DNA from: Thalassospira profundimaris
Lineage (GTDB): Bacteria; Pseudomonadota; Alphaproteobacteria; Rhodospirillales; Thalassospiraceae
DNA length: 64,000 bases
Assembly (NCBI RefSeq): GCF_003326755.1
Contig: NZ_JPWH01000015.1
Location: forward strand, 56,877-120,876
Direction: 5' to 3'
The notes under the pieces: generated by a model
Databases searched by the model: none
What the model saw: only the letters and a program-made list of their open reading frames with translations
What the model was told of the DNA's origin: nothing
Shown: positions 1 through 9,173 of the stretch, piece after piece
Layout of the letters: each line of letters starts with the position of its first letter
How positions within the stretch are numbered: the first letter of the stretch is position 1
Program-made: the position numbers and the translations under genes

Positions 1-2248
1 CCACGCCGGCAATGAAGGCGAGCGACGTCATCAGGATCGGCCGCAGACGCAGGCGAGCCGCTTCGAGGACGGCAGCCAACGGATCGACCCCTTCGTCCTC
101 CTTCGCTCGGGCGAACTCAACGATCAGGATTGCGTTCTTCGCGGCAAGACCGACCAGAACGACAAATCCGATCTGCGTGAAGATGTTGTTGTCGCCGCCG
201 GTGAACCACACCCCGGCGATCGCCGAGAGGAGCGCCATTGGAGCGATCAGCAGCACCGCGAAAGGAAGCGACCAACTGTTGTACTGCGCCGCGAGGATCA
301 GGAACGCGAGCAGGACGGACAGCGGGAAGACAAACATGGCGGTGTTGCCGGCCTGCTTCTCCTGATAGGCGAGATCGGTCCATTCAAAGGCCATGCCGGG
401 CGGCAGGGTCTCCGATGCGATGCGCTCCATCGCTGCCGTCGCCTGCCCGAACGAATATCCGGGCGCGGGACTTCCGCTGATATCGGCAGACGGAAAGCCG
501 TTGTAGTGCATAACCCGATCGGGGCCAGAGCTGTGCTTGATGGTGAGCAAGGCCGAGAGGGGGATCATGTCGCCGGCTGAATTGCGCACCTTAAGGCGGC
601 CGATGTCCTCGGGCTGCATGCGGAACGGTGCGTCCGCCTGCACCATCACCCGGTAGGTGCGACCGAAGCGATTGAACAGCCGGAAGAACCAGCCAAACAG
701 AAAGTCGATCACGCGTGTAGGAAGGTCCCGCTTCACGTCACCGTGGTGCGGCTTCAGCAGCACGCCAGCAAGCGCGGGAGAGAGCGTAAGAGAGTTGATC
801 GCCGACAGGATGGTCGAGATCGCAATCGTCAGCGCAAACTGGCGGTAGAACTCGCCCTGCAAGCCAGACAGGAACGCGGATGGAATGAAGACGGCCGACA
901 GGACGGAGGTGATGGCGACGATCGGTCCTGTCACCTCATCCATGGCTTTGCGCGCCGCCTCTTTCGGCGTTTCTCCAAGCGCGATGTGGCGCTCGACGTT
1001 CTCGACCACGACGATCGCGTCGTCGACCACGATGCCGATCGAGAGAACGAGGCCGAAGAGGGACAAGGTGTTCAGCGAGAAGCCGAACATATACATGAGC
1101 GCAAACGTGCCGACCAAGGAGACGGGAACGGCGACGAGGGGGATGATCGACGCCCGCCAGGTCTGGAGAAACAGCACGACGACGATGACCACCAGCACGA
1201 CGGCTTCTAGCAGCGTCATGACCACGGCCTCGAGAGACGCCTTCACGAACACCGTGGGATCGTAGGCGATCCGATATTCGATGCCTTCCGGAAAGCCCTT
1301 TTGAAACTCGGCCATGGTGGTGCGGACGGCGCTCGACACGTCGAGCGCATTTGCGCCAGGACTTTGGATGATTTGCATCGCGAGTGCCGGCTTGCCGTCC
1401 AGCAGGCTGCGAAGGGCGTAGGAATCTGCGCCAAGTTCGATACGGGCGACGTCGCGCAAACGGGTAACCTGGCCGTCCGTACCAGCCTTTATGACGATCT
1501 CGCCGAACTGCTCCTCACTAGAAAGCCTCCCAAGCGTGTTGACGGTGACCTGAAAGGCAGCCGAGGCTTCCGGTTGCTGACCGACCGAGCCGGCTGCTAC
1601 CTGCACGTTCTGTTCCTGAATCGCCGCGACGATGTCGCTGGCAGTCAACCCCCTCGCGGCCACCTTGGCAGGGTCGAGCCAGATCCGCATTGAATACTCG
1701 CCAGCGCCCCCGAGGATGACGTCGCCCACGCCCGGCAAGCGGGCCAGTTGGTCGCGCACCTGAAGGATCGCGAAGTTCGACAGATAGAGCGGATCATAGC
1801 GGTCATCAGGTGAGACGAGATGGACAACCATAAGGATGTCGGGGGAGGTTTTCTGCGTCACGACACCGATGCGTTGCACTTCCAGCGGAAGCCTGGGCAA
1901 GGCGCGAGAAACCCGATTCTGCACCTGAATCTGCGCCATGTCGGGGTCAGTGCCCTGTTTGAACGCAATTGTCAGGGTCATGCGTCCGTCGGTCGCTGCC
2001 TGCGAACTCATGTAGAGCATGTTTTCGACGCCGTTGATCGCCTGCTCCAGCGGAGCGGCGACTGTTTCGGCAATCACTTCGGGATTGGCGCCCGGATAGC
2101 TCGCAGTGACCTGGACTGTCGGCGGCGTCACCTGCGGGTACTCACTGAGCGGGAGCTTCAGCAGCGTCAGGCCGCCGGCGATCAGCATCAAGACGGAGAG
2201 AACGACCGCGAAGATCGGGCGGTCGACAAAGAAGCGCGGAATGTTCAT
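1..2248 (-). CDS. RND (HAE1-type) efflux permease, 3' end outside window, internal in-frame deletion
   Basis: Inner-membrane drug/proton antiporter of the AcrB/MexF type. It starts MNIPRFFVDRPIFAVVLSVL and overlaps the adaptor stop by 4 bp (ATGA). The first half is normal: TM1, the first porter domain, and TM2-6 with the VVDDAIVVVENVE proton-relay segment. At about residue 519 (near 660-690) the chain jumps from FFRLFNRFG straight to RTYRVMVQADAPFRM, which in relatives lies near residue 765. TM7 and most of the second porter domain, about 250 residues, are missing without a frame change. TM8-11 then continue (AAKNAILIVEFA) to the window edge. Loss of one membrane span and half the porter should inactivate the pump, unless the deletion is an assembly error. 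Confidence 0.85.
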   Translation of the reverse strand, partial: MNIPRFFVDRPIFAVVLSVLMLIAGGLTLLKLPLSEYPQVTPPTVQVTASYPGANPEVIAETVAAPLEQAINGVENMLYMSSQAATDGRMTLTIAFKQGTDPDMAQIQVQNRVSRALPRLPLEVQRIGVVTQKTSPDILMVVHLVSPDDRYDPLYLSNFAILQVRDQLARLPGVGDVILGGAGEYSMRIWLDPAKVAARGLTASDIVAAIQEQNVQVAAGSVGQQPEASAAFQVTVNTLGRLSSEEQFGEIVIKAGTDGQVTRLRDVARIELGADSYALRSLLDGKPALAMQIIQSPGANALDVSSAVRTTMAEFQKGFPEGIEYRIAYDPTVFVKASLEAVVMTLLEAVVLVVIVVVLFLQTWRASIIPLVAVPVSLVGTFALMYMFGFSLNTLSLFGLVLSIGIVVDDAIVVVENVERHIALGETPKEAARKAMDEVTGPIVAITSVLSAVFIPSAFLSGLQGEFYRQFALTIAISTILSAINSLTLSPALAGVLLKPHHGDVKRDLPTRVIDFLFGWFFRLFNRFGRTYRVMVQADAPFRMQPEDIGRLKVRNSAGDMIPLSALLTIKHSSGPDRVMHYNGFPSADISGSPAPGYSFGQATAAMERIASETLPPGMAFEWTDLAYQEKQAGNTAMFVFPLSVLLAFLILAAQYNSWSLPFAVLLIAPMALLSAIAGVWFTGGDNNIFTQIGFVVLVGLAAKNAILIVEFARAKEDEGVDPLAAVLEAARLRLRPILMTSLAFIAGV

Positions 2249-3504
2249 CGACGCGCCTCCTGCGCTTGCCCGGAGGCCCGCTCGCCGTCAGCAGCCTGCC
2301 CTGGAAGCATTGAGACCATCTGCGGGACAACCTGCATACCGGGGCGCACAAGGCCCTTTATGATGATCTTGTCAGTCGGAGTGAGACCTTTGGAGACGAC
2401 GCGCAGACCGTCGACCATAGGTCCGATTTCGACGGGGCGGTATTCCGCCTTGTTCTCGGGGCCAAGCGCCAGGACGTAGCGCCGTCCCTGATCGATGCCG
2501 ATCGCCTGATCGTCGATAAGAACGGTTTGAGCCGGTTGCGCGGTAACGAGTTTGACCCGTGCGAAGAGGCCGGGAGTCAGCCTGCCGTCGGAATTCCTGA
2601 CGATGGCCCGGGCGCGGATCGTGCCCGTACTCCGGTCGACACGATTGCCAAGGAAGTCGAGTTGGCCGGTATGCGGAAAGCCTGTATCGGTCATCAGACC
2701 GAGCTGGACAACAAGCTTTTCCGCGACCTTGCCCGTTTCGGGCGCGCGCGCATTACCGACGAAGCCGAGATAGGTGGCCTCGTCAATATCGAAATAAACA
2801 TAGAGTGGATCGACCGAGACGATCGTGGTGAGCAACGTAGCCGCACCGGCATTGCCGCCTGCAACAAGATTGCCTTCCGTGACAAGAACCCGGTCAACGC
2901 GTCCGGCAATTGGGGCAGTGACCCTTGTGTAGGAAAGGTCGAGCTCGGCAGCCGCGACAGCCGCCTTGGCAATCTCTACCTGGGCTTGGCGCTGACCGAG
3001 CAGCGCTTGCGCGTCATCGAGTGTTTTGCGTGATACCGTACCATTGGGAGACAGCGATTCTGTACGCCTGAAGTCGGTCTCGGCTTGTTCAAGCAGGACA
3101 TTGGCCTGCTGCAACTGAGCCTTTGCTGCATTCAATGCAACCTCGAAAGGTCTGGGATCTATCTGGAAGAGAAGGTCTCCAGGTTGCACCATACCGCCTT
3201 CGGGGACACTCACGGTATCGATTGCACCGCCAACACGCGAACGCAGTTCGATGGTCTTCATCGCTTCGAGATGGCCAGTGAATTCCGTAGAAGCCGCAAC
3301 TTGGCGAATGATGACTTCAGCCACGGGAACTTGCGGGACGGGCATCTGCGCCGGCTGTGCCTCAGCTTCCGATGCCGATGTCGAAGAGACCAGCGACATC
3401 AGGCCCTTTGTATACGGGCCAATGTCCTCTCGATATATGATTGCAAGAGTACCGACCGCGATAGCAGCACCGACCAATCGCAGAGCGGCGGCTTTTTTAC
3501 TCAT
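2245..3504 (-). CDS. RND periplasmic adaptor (membrane fusion protein)
   Basis: This 419-residue MexE/OqxA-like adaptor links an RND permease to an outer-membrane channel. It has an N-terminal membrane anchor (about residues 8-25), then a lipoyl half beginning TIELRSRVGGAIDTV, an alpha-hairpin rich in Ala/Gln (AKAQLQQANVLLEQAETDF), the second lipoyl half (APIAGRVDRVLVTEG) and beta-barrel strands (DPLYVYFDIDE). It is the first gene of a two-gene operon with the permease (4-bp overlap). No outer-membrane factor lies in the window. A CueR-like operator about 70 bp upstream suggests metal-dependent expression, which is unusual for a drug-type pump. Confidence 0.92.
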   Translation of the reverse strand: MSKKAAALRLVGAAIAVGTLAIIYREDIGPYTKGLMSLVSSTSASEAEAQPAQMPVPQVPVAEVIIRQVAASTEFTGHLEAMKTIELRSRVGGAIDTVSVPEGGMVQPGDLLFQIDPRPFEVALNAAKAQLQQANVLLEQAETDFRRTESLSPNGTVSRKTLDDAQALLGQRQAQVEIAKAAVAAAELDLSYTRVTAPIAGRVDRVLVTEGNLVAGGNAGAATLLTTIVSVDPLYVYFDIDEATYLGFVGNARAPETGKVAEKLVVQLGLMTDTGFPHTGQLDFLGNRVDRSTGTIRARAIVRNSDGRLTPGLFARVKLVTAQPAQTVLIDDQAIGIDQGRRYVLALGPENKAEYRPVEIGPMVDGLRVVSKGLTPTDKIIIKGLVRPGMQVVPQMVSMLPGQAADGERASGQAQEARR

Positions 3505-3570
3505 TCTCGTTCACCTTCATAGGGCGCGCGTACCCAGCGACCAGGGCGCGGCGAGTGCATTTTCGACGAA

Positions 3571-3604
3571 GGTGCGGTTTCCAACGATAGGAAGGTCAAG
3601 ACCT
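3571..3604 (-). promoter_or_regulatory. MerR/CueR-type operator-promoter for the RND operon
   Basis: Read on the minus strand, TTGACC is followed by a 19-bp spacer holding the imperfect dyad CTTCC...GGAAA and a weak -10 (CACCTT). The over-long 19-bp spacer is the hallmark of MerR-family promoters. The core (3576-3600) matches the operators in front of copA and copZ. The remaining part of the 3505-3788 gap holds no gene that I can support. Confidence 0.7.
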
Positions 3605-3788
3605 TTGGAAAACGATTTCCGTATAGGCCCTTGACGCGATCATCAGTTCATGCCGCGGACTGCCGCATTCCGTACTTCGCCGACATCTTCGAGCCGGCGC
3701 CGTTCCCAAATTTAGATCGGTGAACCAGCAGGCCCGGTTGGCCGACGCCGCCAGTCTTGATGACTGGCGACGTCTTTAGTGCAGGGAA

Positions 3789-6449
3789 TTAGTGACTTTC
3801 GGCCGCGATAAGCTGGCGTGAAGGCATTCCTTCGTCACGGCCGCTATCCTCTGGGGATTTGGCACCCTTGAACCGCAGGAGCCGCAGAGCGTTCAGTGTG
3901 ACAATGGCGGTCGCGCCCGTATCTGCGAGTACCGCGATCCAGAGGCCAGTAAGCCCAAGGACGCTGGTGACGAGAAACACTCCCTTCAGCGCAAGAGCGA
4001 AGATCACGTTCTGGTGGATGTTGGCCATGGTGGCGCGCGAAAGCGCGACGAGATGGGCAACGTCCGTGACACGGCTCTTGAGCAGGGCGGCGTCCGCGGT
4101 CTCGATCGCCACATCGGTTCCGCCGCCCATGGCGATCCCGACGTCCGCCGTCGCCAGCGCCGGAGCATCGTTGATGCCGTCGCCGACCATGGCCACCTTG
4201 GTCTTCCGCTTCATCTCGTTGACGAGATCGAGCTTGTCCTGCGGAAGCAGCTCGGCGCTCCACTCGATACCGAGACCCTTGGCGATCGCCTGGGCGGTGC
4301 GCTGGTTGTCTCCGGTCAGCATGACGGAGCGAACGCCCATCGCCTTGAGCTGGGCAACGCCCTCGCGCGCGTCACGGCGCGGTTCGTCGCGCAGGGCTAT
4401 GAGACCGAGGACTTCCCTTGCCTGCTCGTCGAAAAGAACGGCAACCGTATTGCCGAGATCCTCGAGCTTCTCGATGGCGCTGCGTTCCAGCGCGCCGAGC
4501 GTTGCCGCCTTGGCGGCATGGGTCGGGGAACTGACTGCGAGGCGACGCCCGGCTACAGTCGCATGCACGGCCTTGCCGGCGGTCGCCGATGCGTCCCGAG
4601 CGAGCGGAACGGCGATACCGTCGGTTTCGGCGCGTCCGATGATTGCTTTGGCAAGCGGATGGCTTGAACCTGTTTCAACCGCCGCTGCCAGAGCAATGAC
4701 ATCGCTTTCTTCATTGTTTCCGAGCGCGAGAACCTCGGTGACACGCGGCTTGCCTTCGGTCAGCGTTCCCGTCTTGTCGAAAGCAATGGCGCGAACCTTG
4801 CCAATCGTTTCGAGCGCATTGCCGCCCTTGATCAGCAGACCGCGGCGCGTACCCACGGCGAGGCCCGAGGCGATCGCTGCAGGCGTCGAAAGAACGAGCG
4901 CGCAGGGGCATGCGATGAGTAGAAGGGCGAGACCACGGTAGATCCACGTGTCCCAATCGCCGTTCATCGCCAGCGGCGGGACGGTGATGATCAGCGCGGC
5001 GATCAGCATCACCGCCGGAGTATAATACCGGCTGAAGTTCTCGATGAACCGAGCGGTCGGGGCCTTGGCCGACTGCGCCTGCTCAACTAGCTGGATGATG
5101 CGCGAGATGGTATTGTCAGAGGCAGTCTTCTCGACACTGACCTGGAGGACACCATCAACATTGATCGAACCGGCGAACACACTTTCGCCAGTGGTCTTCG
5201 AGCGCGGCACCGACTCGCCGGTAATGGGCGACTCGTCCAGACTGGAGGTTCCCTGTAGGATCTGTCCGTCGGCCGGCACGCGGTCGCCCGGCCGCACGAG
5301 AACGAGATCATTCACTCGCAACGCCGATGCCGGCACGGTGCGCTGGCCGCCATTCGAGTCGAGGAGAACAGCCGTTTTTGGCACCAGCGACGCGAGAGCC
5401 TTTATGCCGGCACGCGCTCTCCCGGCCGCGACGCTTTCGAGCAGCTCGCCGACAGCAAACAGGAACACGACCGCCGCCGCCTCCTCAGCCTCGCCGATCA
5501 CGAGGGCGCCGATCGAGGCGACGACCATCAGCGTTTCGATGGAGAAGGGAGAACCCGAGGTCGCGAGCGCGAACGCCTTGCGAGCAAAGGGAATGACACC
5601 GGCAATGACGGCAGCAGCGAAAATCCATTCCGCATAAAGCGGGATGAACTGGGCAACGACGTAGGCCGAGCCCATCAGCAGGCCGAGGCCGATGACGTGC
5701 TTGCCCTTGCGGGTCTGCCACCAGCGCTGATTGCGCATCGCTGGCGCGGGTTCGACGTCGATGGCCGCATCGGACGAAGCCGAAAGCTCGCGTGTGTTGG
5801 ACACCCCGAAGCCGAGGCTCTTGATCGTCTTTTCGATGTCCGCGACCTTGGTGAGCGCGCCGGCGCCGAGCGTCAGTTCGAGCGTTTCGGTCGTGAAGTT
5901 TACGCGCACGTCGGAAACGTCTGGCATCCGCGCCAGCGCGACCTCGATCTTGCCGACGCAGCTTGCGCAATCCATCCCCTCGACGCGCATCGAGACATTG
6001 GGCGGAGAGACCGGTGCGGCGCGCGGAGTTGGCGCATGGCCCGCATGATCATGTCCAGAGCAGCCACCGTGGCCGTGATCATGATCGTGGTGAGCGTGGT
6101 CGTGATCGCCACCGCAAGCACCGTGATCGCCGGCGCAGCCGTTGTGATCATGACCGGCATGGGCGTCGGAGCGCTGCACAGGCGCGGCGGGAATCGCAGA
6201 AGCCGGCAGTTCCGTCACGTCGAACCCGAGCGAGCGAATCTTTTTGGCGATATCCTTCGAGGTCGTTTTGCTCGTCGCATCGCGGGATAGCAAGAGTGTC
6301 TCGGTAGCGAAGTTGACGGCTACCTCGGAGATACCTCCCAGACGGCCCAAGGCCGTCTCGATCTTGCCGACGCAGCTTGCGCAATCCATGCCGTCGACGC
6401 GAAAGCCGAGCCGCTCATCAGCGCCCGGCGTTGAAAGTCCAGTTGTCAT
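3789..6449 (-). CDS. cadA: Zn2+/Cd2+/Pb2+-exporting P1B-type ATPase (CadA/ZntA-like)
   Basis: This 886-residue inner-membrane ATPase pumps divalent soft metals out of the cytoplasm. Two N-terminal HMA metal-binding domains each carry GMDCASC. They are separated by a His/Asp/Gly/Cys-rich linker (roughly residues 110-160) that should chelate zinc. The membrane metal site is C514-P-C516, the phosphorylation site is D558 in DKTGT, and SSHP and GDGINDAP follow. DKTGT, HP and the CPC signature with LLIACPCALVLSTPAA favour the P1B-2 (Zn/Cd/Pb) group over the copper group. It lies directly downstream of arsR with an ArsR palindrome in between, so it is probably derepressed by zinc or cadmium. Confidence 0.93.
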   Translation of the reverse strand: MTTGLSTPGADERLGFRVDGMDCASCVGKIETALGRLGGISEVAVNFATETLLLSRDATSKTTSKDIAKKIRSLGFDVTELPASAIPAAPVQRSDAHAGHDHNGCAGDHGACGGDHDHAHHDHDHGHGGCSGHDHAGHAPTPRAAPVSPPNVSMRVEGMDCASCVGKIEVALARMPDVSDVRVNFTTETLELTLGAGALTKVADIEKTIKSLGFGVSNTRELSASSDAAIDVEPAPAMRNQRWWQTRKGKHVIGLGLLMGSAYVVAQFIPLYAEWIFAAAVIAGVIPFARKAFALATSGSPFSIETLMVVASIGALVIGEAEEAAAVVFLFAVGELLESVAAGRARAGIKALASLVPKTAVLLDSNGGQRTVPASALRVNDLVLVRPGDRVPADGQILQGTSSLDESPITGESVPRSKTTGESVFAGSINVDGVLQVSVEKTASDNTISRIIQLVEQAQSAKAPTARFIENFSRYYTPAVMLIAALIITVPPLAMNGDWDTWIYRGLALLLIACPCALVLSTPAAIASGLAVGTRRGLLIKGGNALETIGKVRAIAFDKTGTLTEGKPRVTEVLALGNNEESDVIALAAAVETGSSHPLAKAIIGRAETDGIAVPLARDASATAGKAVHATVAGRRLAVSSPTHAAKAATLGALERSAIEKLEDLGNTVAVLFDEQAREVLGLIALRDEPRRDAREGVAQLKAMGVRSVMLTGDNQRTAQAIAKGLGIEWSAELLPQDKLDLVNEMKRKTKVAMVGDGINDAPALATADVGIAMGGGTDVAIETADAALLKSRVTDVAHLVALSRATMANIHQNVIFALALKGVFLVTSVLGLTGLWIAVLADTGATAIVTLNALRLLRFKGAKSPEDSGRDEGMPSRQLIAAESH

Positions 6450-6526
6450 TCCGATCTCCTTTCCGGCCGCCGCAGCGGGCGCGCGTGCTCAGACGCCATG
6501 CGCGGCTTCGGAAGGAGTAAATAACA

Positions 6527-6548
6527 CACTTGAACAGCTATTCAAGTG
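6527..6548 (-). promoter_or_regulatory. ArsR/SmtB-type operator upstream of cadA
   Basis: A perfect 8-bp inverted repeat, CACTTGAA-N6-TTCAAGTG, lies between arsR (ends 6582) and cadA (starts 6449). The same core recurs upstream of the CDF exporter at 17323-17338. ArsR-family zinc/cadmium repressors bind such AT-rich 12-2-12-like dyads over the promoter of the efflux gene. Confidence 0.8.
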
Positions 6549-6581
6549 TTCATTTGAAAATAGTGCTGTTTTCCCGGCAGA

Positions 6582-6971
6582 TCAGTCGTCCGCATGGTCC
6601 TCCGAAATATGCGTCGCCATGTCCTGAAGAACATGGCTGACGTGATGATCGGCGATCTCGTAGAAGATCTGCTTGCCCTGGCGATCGCCCTTGACGAGAC
6701 GCGCCCCGCGCAGCAGGCGCAGATGGTGGCTGACGAGGGTCACGGACAGGTCGAGCCGCTCGGCGATGTCGCCCACCGAGATCGGCGCCGGGACGCAACT
6801 CAACAGGATTTTCAACCGTGAGGGATCGCCAAGCAGCCGAAACGTTTCCGCCAGGATCGTGACCTCGTTCTGTGAGAGCGAAGGAAGCAGGAGATGGCCT
6901 TCAGCCTCCGCATGTGCGGAGATCGCACGTTCGTCCGGCTTTTTGATGTTTGTCTTCTTGAGAGCAGTCAT
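6582..6971 (-). CDS. ArsR/SmtB-family metal-sensing repressor with an alpha-5 zinc site
   Basis: A 129-residue winged-helix repressor. The recognition region is SVTLVSHHLRLLRGARLV. The C-terminal helix reads DHHVSHVLQDMATHISED, giving Asp, His(+2), His(+13), Glu(+16). That spacing is the intersubunit alpha-5 site of SmtB/CzrA, so zinc, cobalt or cadmium is the likely inducer rather than arsenic. A Cys sits in the LLSCVP segment near the alpha-3 position, but no CxC pair is present. It precedes cadA on the same strand, separated by the operator, and probably represses cadA and itself. Confidence 0.9.
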   Translation of the reverse strand: MTALKKTNIKKPDERAISAHAEAEGHLLLPSLSQNEVTILAETFRLLGDPSRLKILLSCVPAPISVGDIAERLDLSVTLVSHHLRLLRGARLVKGDRQGKQIFYEIADHHVSHVLQDMATHISEDHADD

Positions 6972-7178
6972 CTGCTAGATTTACCTGAGTTTTGGGACGG
7001 AACCTGCCGGCATTTGACCGCCAAGAGCTGTCCGCGTTGTTTGGTCCCGCCCAATCTACCGGATGGGCGCGCAATTACAATGCGAAACACGGTCGCTGTC
7101 GATCGGCGGGACAGTTGGCGCTGCCCTTCTCTGCCCCTGCGTCACATCTCGAATTTTCCTTTTCCGCGCAAGAACAGT
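6972..7178. other. Intergenic stretch between arsR and the glutaredoxin promoter
   Basis: No coding region can be supported. The arsR promoter should lie at the left end, read on the minus strand. The right boundary is the CueR-type operator. Confidence 0.5.
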
Positions 7179-7210
7179 CTTGACCTTACAAGCGCTGGAA
7201 GCCGCACGCT
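7179..7210 (+). promoter_or_regulatory. MerR/CueR-type operator-promoter for the glutaredoxin-reductase operon
   Basis: TTGACC is followed by 19 bp containing TTACAAGCGCTGGAAG, a near-palindrome, and a -10-like CACGCT. The layout matches the copA, copZ and RND operators in this window. It places the thiol-redox pair that follows in the copper regulon. Confidence 0.65.
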
Positions 7211-7293
7211 GACGACAATCCTGCCAAATCCGCCCGCCGTTACGCGGCTAGGCAGCGGGGCAACCATGTCGAATTCAGAGAAAGGCAAGACCG

Positions 7294-7560
7294 ATGACGG
7301 AGAGCAGCACCCCCCAGATTCTCATCTACACCACACCGACCTGTCCGGACTGCCACACGCTCAAACGCTGGCTCGACCAACAGGGCCTCGCCTACGAGGA
7401 ACGCGACCTCACCGACCCGAAGATCGCCGAGGAGGCAAAGGCCCGGACCGGCGTCCGGGTCGCTCCGATCACCATCATCGGATCGGACGTCTTCTACGGG
7501 ACCTTCCCGAGCCAGAAGCCGGGCCTCGTCAAGGCGCTCGGGCTCGCCGGGAGCCTGTGA
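7294..7560 (+). CDS. Glutaredoxin-like thiol oxidoreductase (CPDC)
   Basis: An 88-residue single-domain thioredoxin fold, close to NrdH/YruB-type glutaredoxins. The redox motif is TCPDC near residues 16-20. The cis-proline region is VAPITIIG, followed by a short glycine-rich C-terminal helix. It should reduce protein or glutathione mixed disulfides, which soft-metal stress generates. The start has a weak AGAAAGG ribosome-binding site. It ends 10 bp before the reductase gene, so the two are probably co-transcribed and may form an electron-transfer chain. Confidence 0.85.
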   Translation: MTESSTPQILIYTTPTCPDCHTLKRWLDQQGLAYEERDLTDPKIAEEAKARTGVRVAPITIIGSDVFYGTFPSQKPGLVKALGLAGSL

Positions 7561-7570
7561 GGAGACGCAG

Positions 7571-8602
7571 ATGACGAGCAAGTTTGTTGACATCCGGCAG
7601 GCGCGGACCAGCCTTGAGGTCCATGAGGGCCAAACAATTCTCGACGCCGCGCTCGCCGCCGGCATCCCCTATCCTCACGGTTGCCGGTCCGGCCGCTGCG
7701 GCTCCTGCAAGTCCCGCCTGATCGAGGGTAAGGTGGAGCTGCTCCAGCATTCTCGCTTCGCCCTCAGCGAGGAAGAGAAGGCCGATTGCCTGATCCTGGC
7801 ATGCCGTGCGGTGCCGAAGACCGATGCGGCAGTCGCCTGGCTGGGCAGCGATGACGATGATGCCGTTACGGCTCCTCGACGGCTGGATGCCATCGTGATC
7901 GGCCTCGATGACCTCACTCACGACATCAAGCTGGTTCGGATCGCGCCTGCCGACGGCTCTCCCCTGCTCTTCACGGCCGGTCAGTATGCCCAGGTCGGAT
8001 TCGATGGTGTGCCTGCGCGCAGCTACTCCATGGCCAATCGTCACGGCGACGACAGCCTCGAATTCCACATTCGCAAGGTTCCGGGGGGCATCACGTCACA
8101 GCACGTCCATGACGCGCTGAAAGCCGGCGACAAGGTGACGCTCGAATTTCCGCTAGGCTCCTCCTACCTCCGTCAGCATCATTCCGGCCCGATCCTGTGC
8201 ATCGCTGGCGGTTCCGGTCTGGCGCCGATCAAGTCGATCGTGGAAACGGCCCTTGCTCACGGCATGAAGCAGCCGATCCATGTCTACTTTGGCGCACGCG
8301 GCGCGCGCGACCTCTATCTCGTCGAGCATTTCGAGGCACTGGCGGACCGTCATAATAACCTCAGCTTTACGGCTGTCCTGTCGGATATGCAGGCAGCACT
8401 CCATCGGCACGGCTTCGTGACCGATGCGGTGGTCGAGGATCTCGCCGACTTCGACGGGTGGAAAGCCTATGTTGCAGGTCCGCCCCCGATGGTCGATGCG
8501 GCGATGGACGTGGTTTTCGCGCGGGGCCTGCGTCCCGAAGACATGCACGCCGATGTCTTCTTCACGCCGGAAGAGCAAGTGGCGGCAGCGACGGTAGAGT
8601 GA
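7571..8602 (+). CDS. 2Fe-2S ferredoxin / FAD / NAD(P)H oxidoreductase
   Basis: A 343-residue flavin reductase of the phenol-hydroxylase/CDP-glucoseen reductase type. The N-terminal plant-type ferredoxin domain has CRSGRCGSC plus a fourth Cys in LILACRAVP. The FAD-binding barrel follows (RSYSMAN), then the NAD(P) domain with GGSGLAPIKSIVE and the final Phe-containing segment VFFTPEE. It transfers electrons from NAD(P)H through FAD to the iron-sulfur centre and on to an unknown acceptor. No oxygenase gene is nearby. Its partner is the glutaredoxin 10 bp upstream, and the shared CueR-type operator points to redox repair under metal stress. Confidence 0.88.
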   Translation: MTSKFVDIRQARTSLEVHEGQTILDAALAAGIPYPHGCRSGRCGSCKSRLIEGKVELLQHSRFALSEEEKADCLILACRAVPKTDAAVAWLGSDDDDAVTAPRRLDAIVIGLDDLTHDIKLVRIAPADGSPLLFTAGQYAQVGFDGVPARSYSMANRHGDDSLEFHIRKVPGGITSQHVHDALKAGDKVTLEFPLGSSYLRQHHSGPILCIAGGSGLAPIKSIVETALAHGMKQPIHVYFGARGARDLYLVEHFEALADRHNNLSFTAVLSDMQAALHRHGFVTDAVVEDLADFDGWKAYVAGPPPMVDAAMDVVFARGLRPEDMHADVFFTPEEQVAAATVE

Positions 8603-8630
8603 TCTGCCGCGGTCCGAGTCCGCCAGTGAC

Positions 8631-8666
8631 AAAAGCCAGCCGCGAACGACTTCGCTGCTGGCTTTT
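8631..8666. terminator. Bidirectional intrinsic terminator
   Basis: AAAAGCCAGC and GCTGGCTTTT form a perfect 10-bp stem around a 16-base loop, with T runs on both strands. It sits between the converging reductase (plus) and DUF305 (minus) genes. Confidence 0.85.
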
Positions 8667-8766
8667 CATGTGCCGTTTCAAACTGGACAGCCCGGCCCGG
8701 TATGGGCGATCTCGCAGAATGCCCCCAAATTTGTGGATCTGCGAGGCGTTGCCGCGGGTGCGATTC

Positions 8767-9159
8767 TTATTGCCCGCGTGCGGTGAGCCATTCCCGCATC
8801 ATGGCGATCTCGCCTTCTTGGGCCGAGATCACGTCCTCGGCCAGCTTACGAACCTCAGGATCGGTACCGTATTGCAGAACGACCCGCGCCATGTCGATCG
8901 CGCCCTGGTGGTGCGGGATCATTCCGCGCATGAAGTCGATGTCGGCATCGCCGGTGAACTCGACCATCATGTCCTTGTGCATGCGATCATTGGCTTCGAT
9001 ATAAGCCTGCGTGGATGGGTTGTCGGAGGCCGGCATCGAATGCCCCGGCATTTCGTGGCCTTGCATGGTGGTATCCGTGTTCAGTTGGCTTTGTGCGATG
9101 GCGAGGCCGGCGCTGATGGCGAGTGCGCCGCCAATGAAAATCGGGGTCAGCTTGTGCAT
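8767..9159 (-). CDS. Exported DUF305 protein
   Basis: A 130-residue protein with an N-terminal signal peptide ([20 protein letters not shown], cleaved after about AIAQ) and a His/Met-rich mature end. It has the DUF305 core [20 protein letters not shown], whose HH pair and Met residues are likely copper ligands in the periplasm. A longer reading frame begins at 9333, but the ATG at 9159 has an AGGAG site and a proper signal peptide. It follows copZ by 14 bp in the same operon. Periplasmic copper binding is an inference from the family's usual neighbourhood. Confidence 0.85.
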   Translation of the reverse strand: MHKLTPIFIGGALAISAGLAIAQSQLNTDTTMQGHEMPGHSMPASDNPSTQAYIEANDRMHKDMMVEFTGDADIDFMRGMIPHHQGAIDMARVVLQYGTDPEVRKLAEDVISAQEGEIAMMREWLTARGQ

Positions 9160-9173
9160 GATCTTGCTCCTGT

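Noticed and set aside
6582..6971. Arsenic-sensing function for the ArsR proteins
   Set aside because: No CxC or arsenic-type Cys pair; the alpha-5 Asp/His/His/Glu set and the neighbours (cadA, czcD) point to zinc-group metals.
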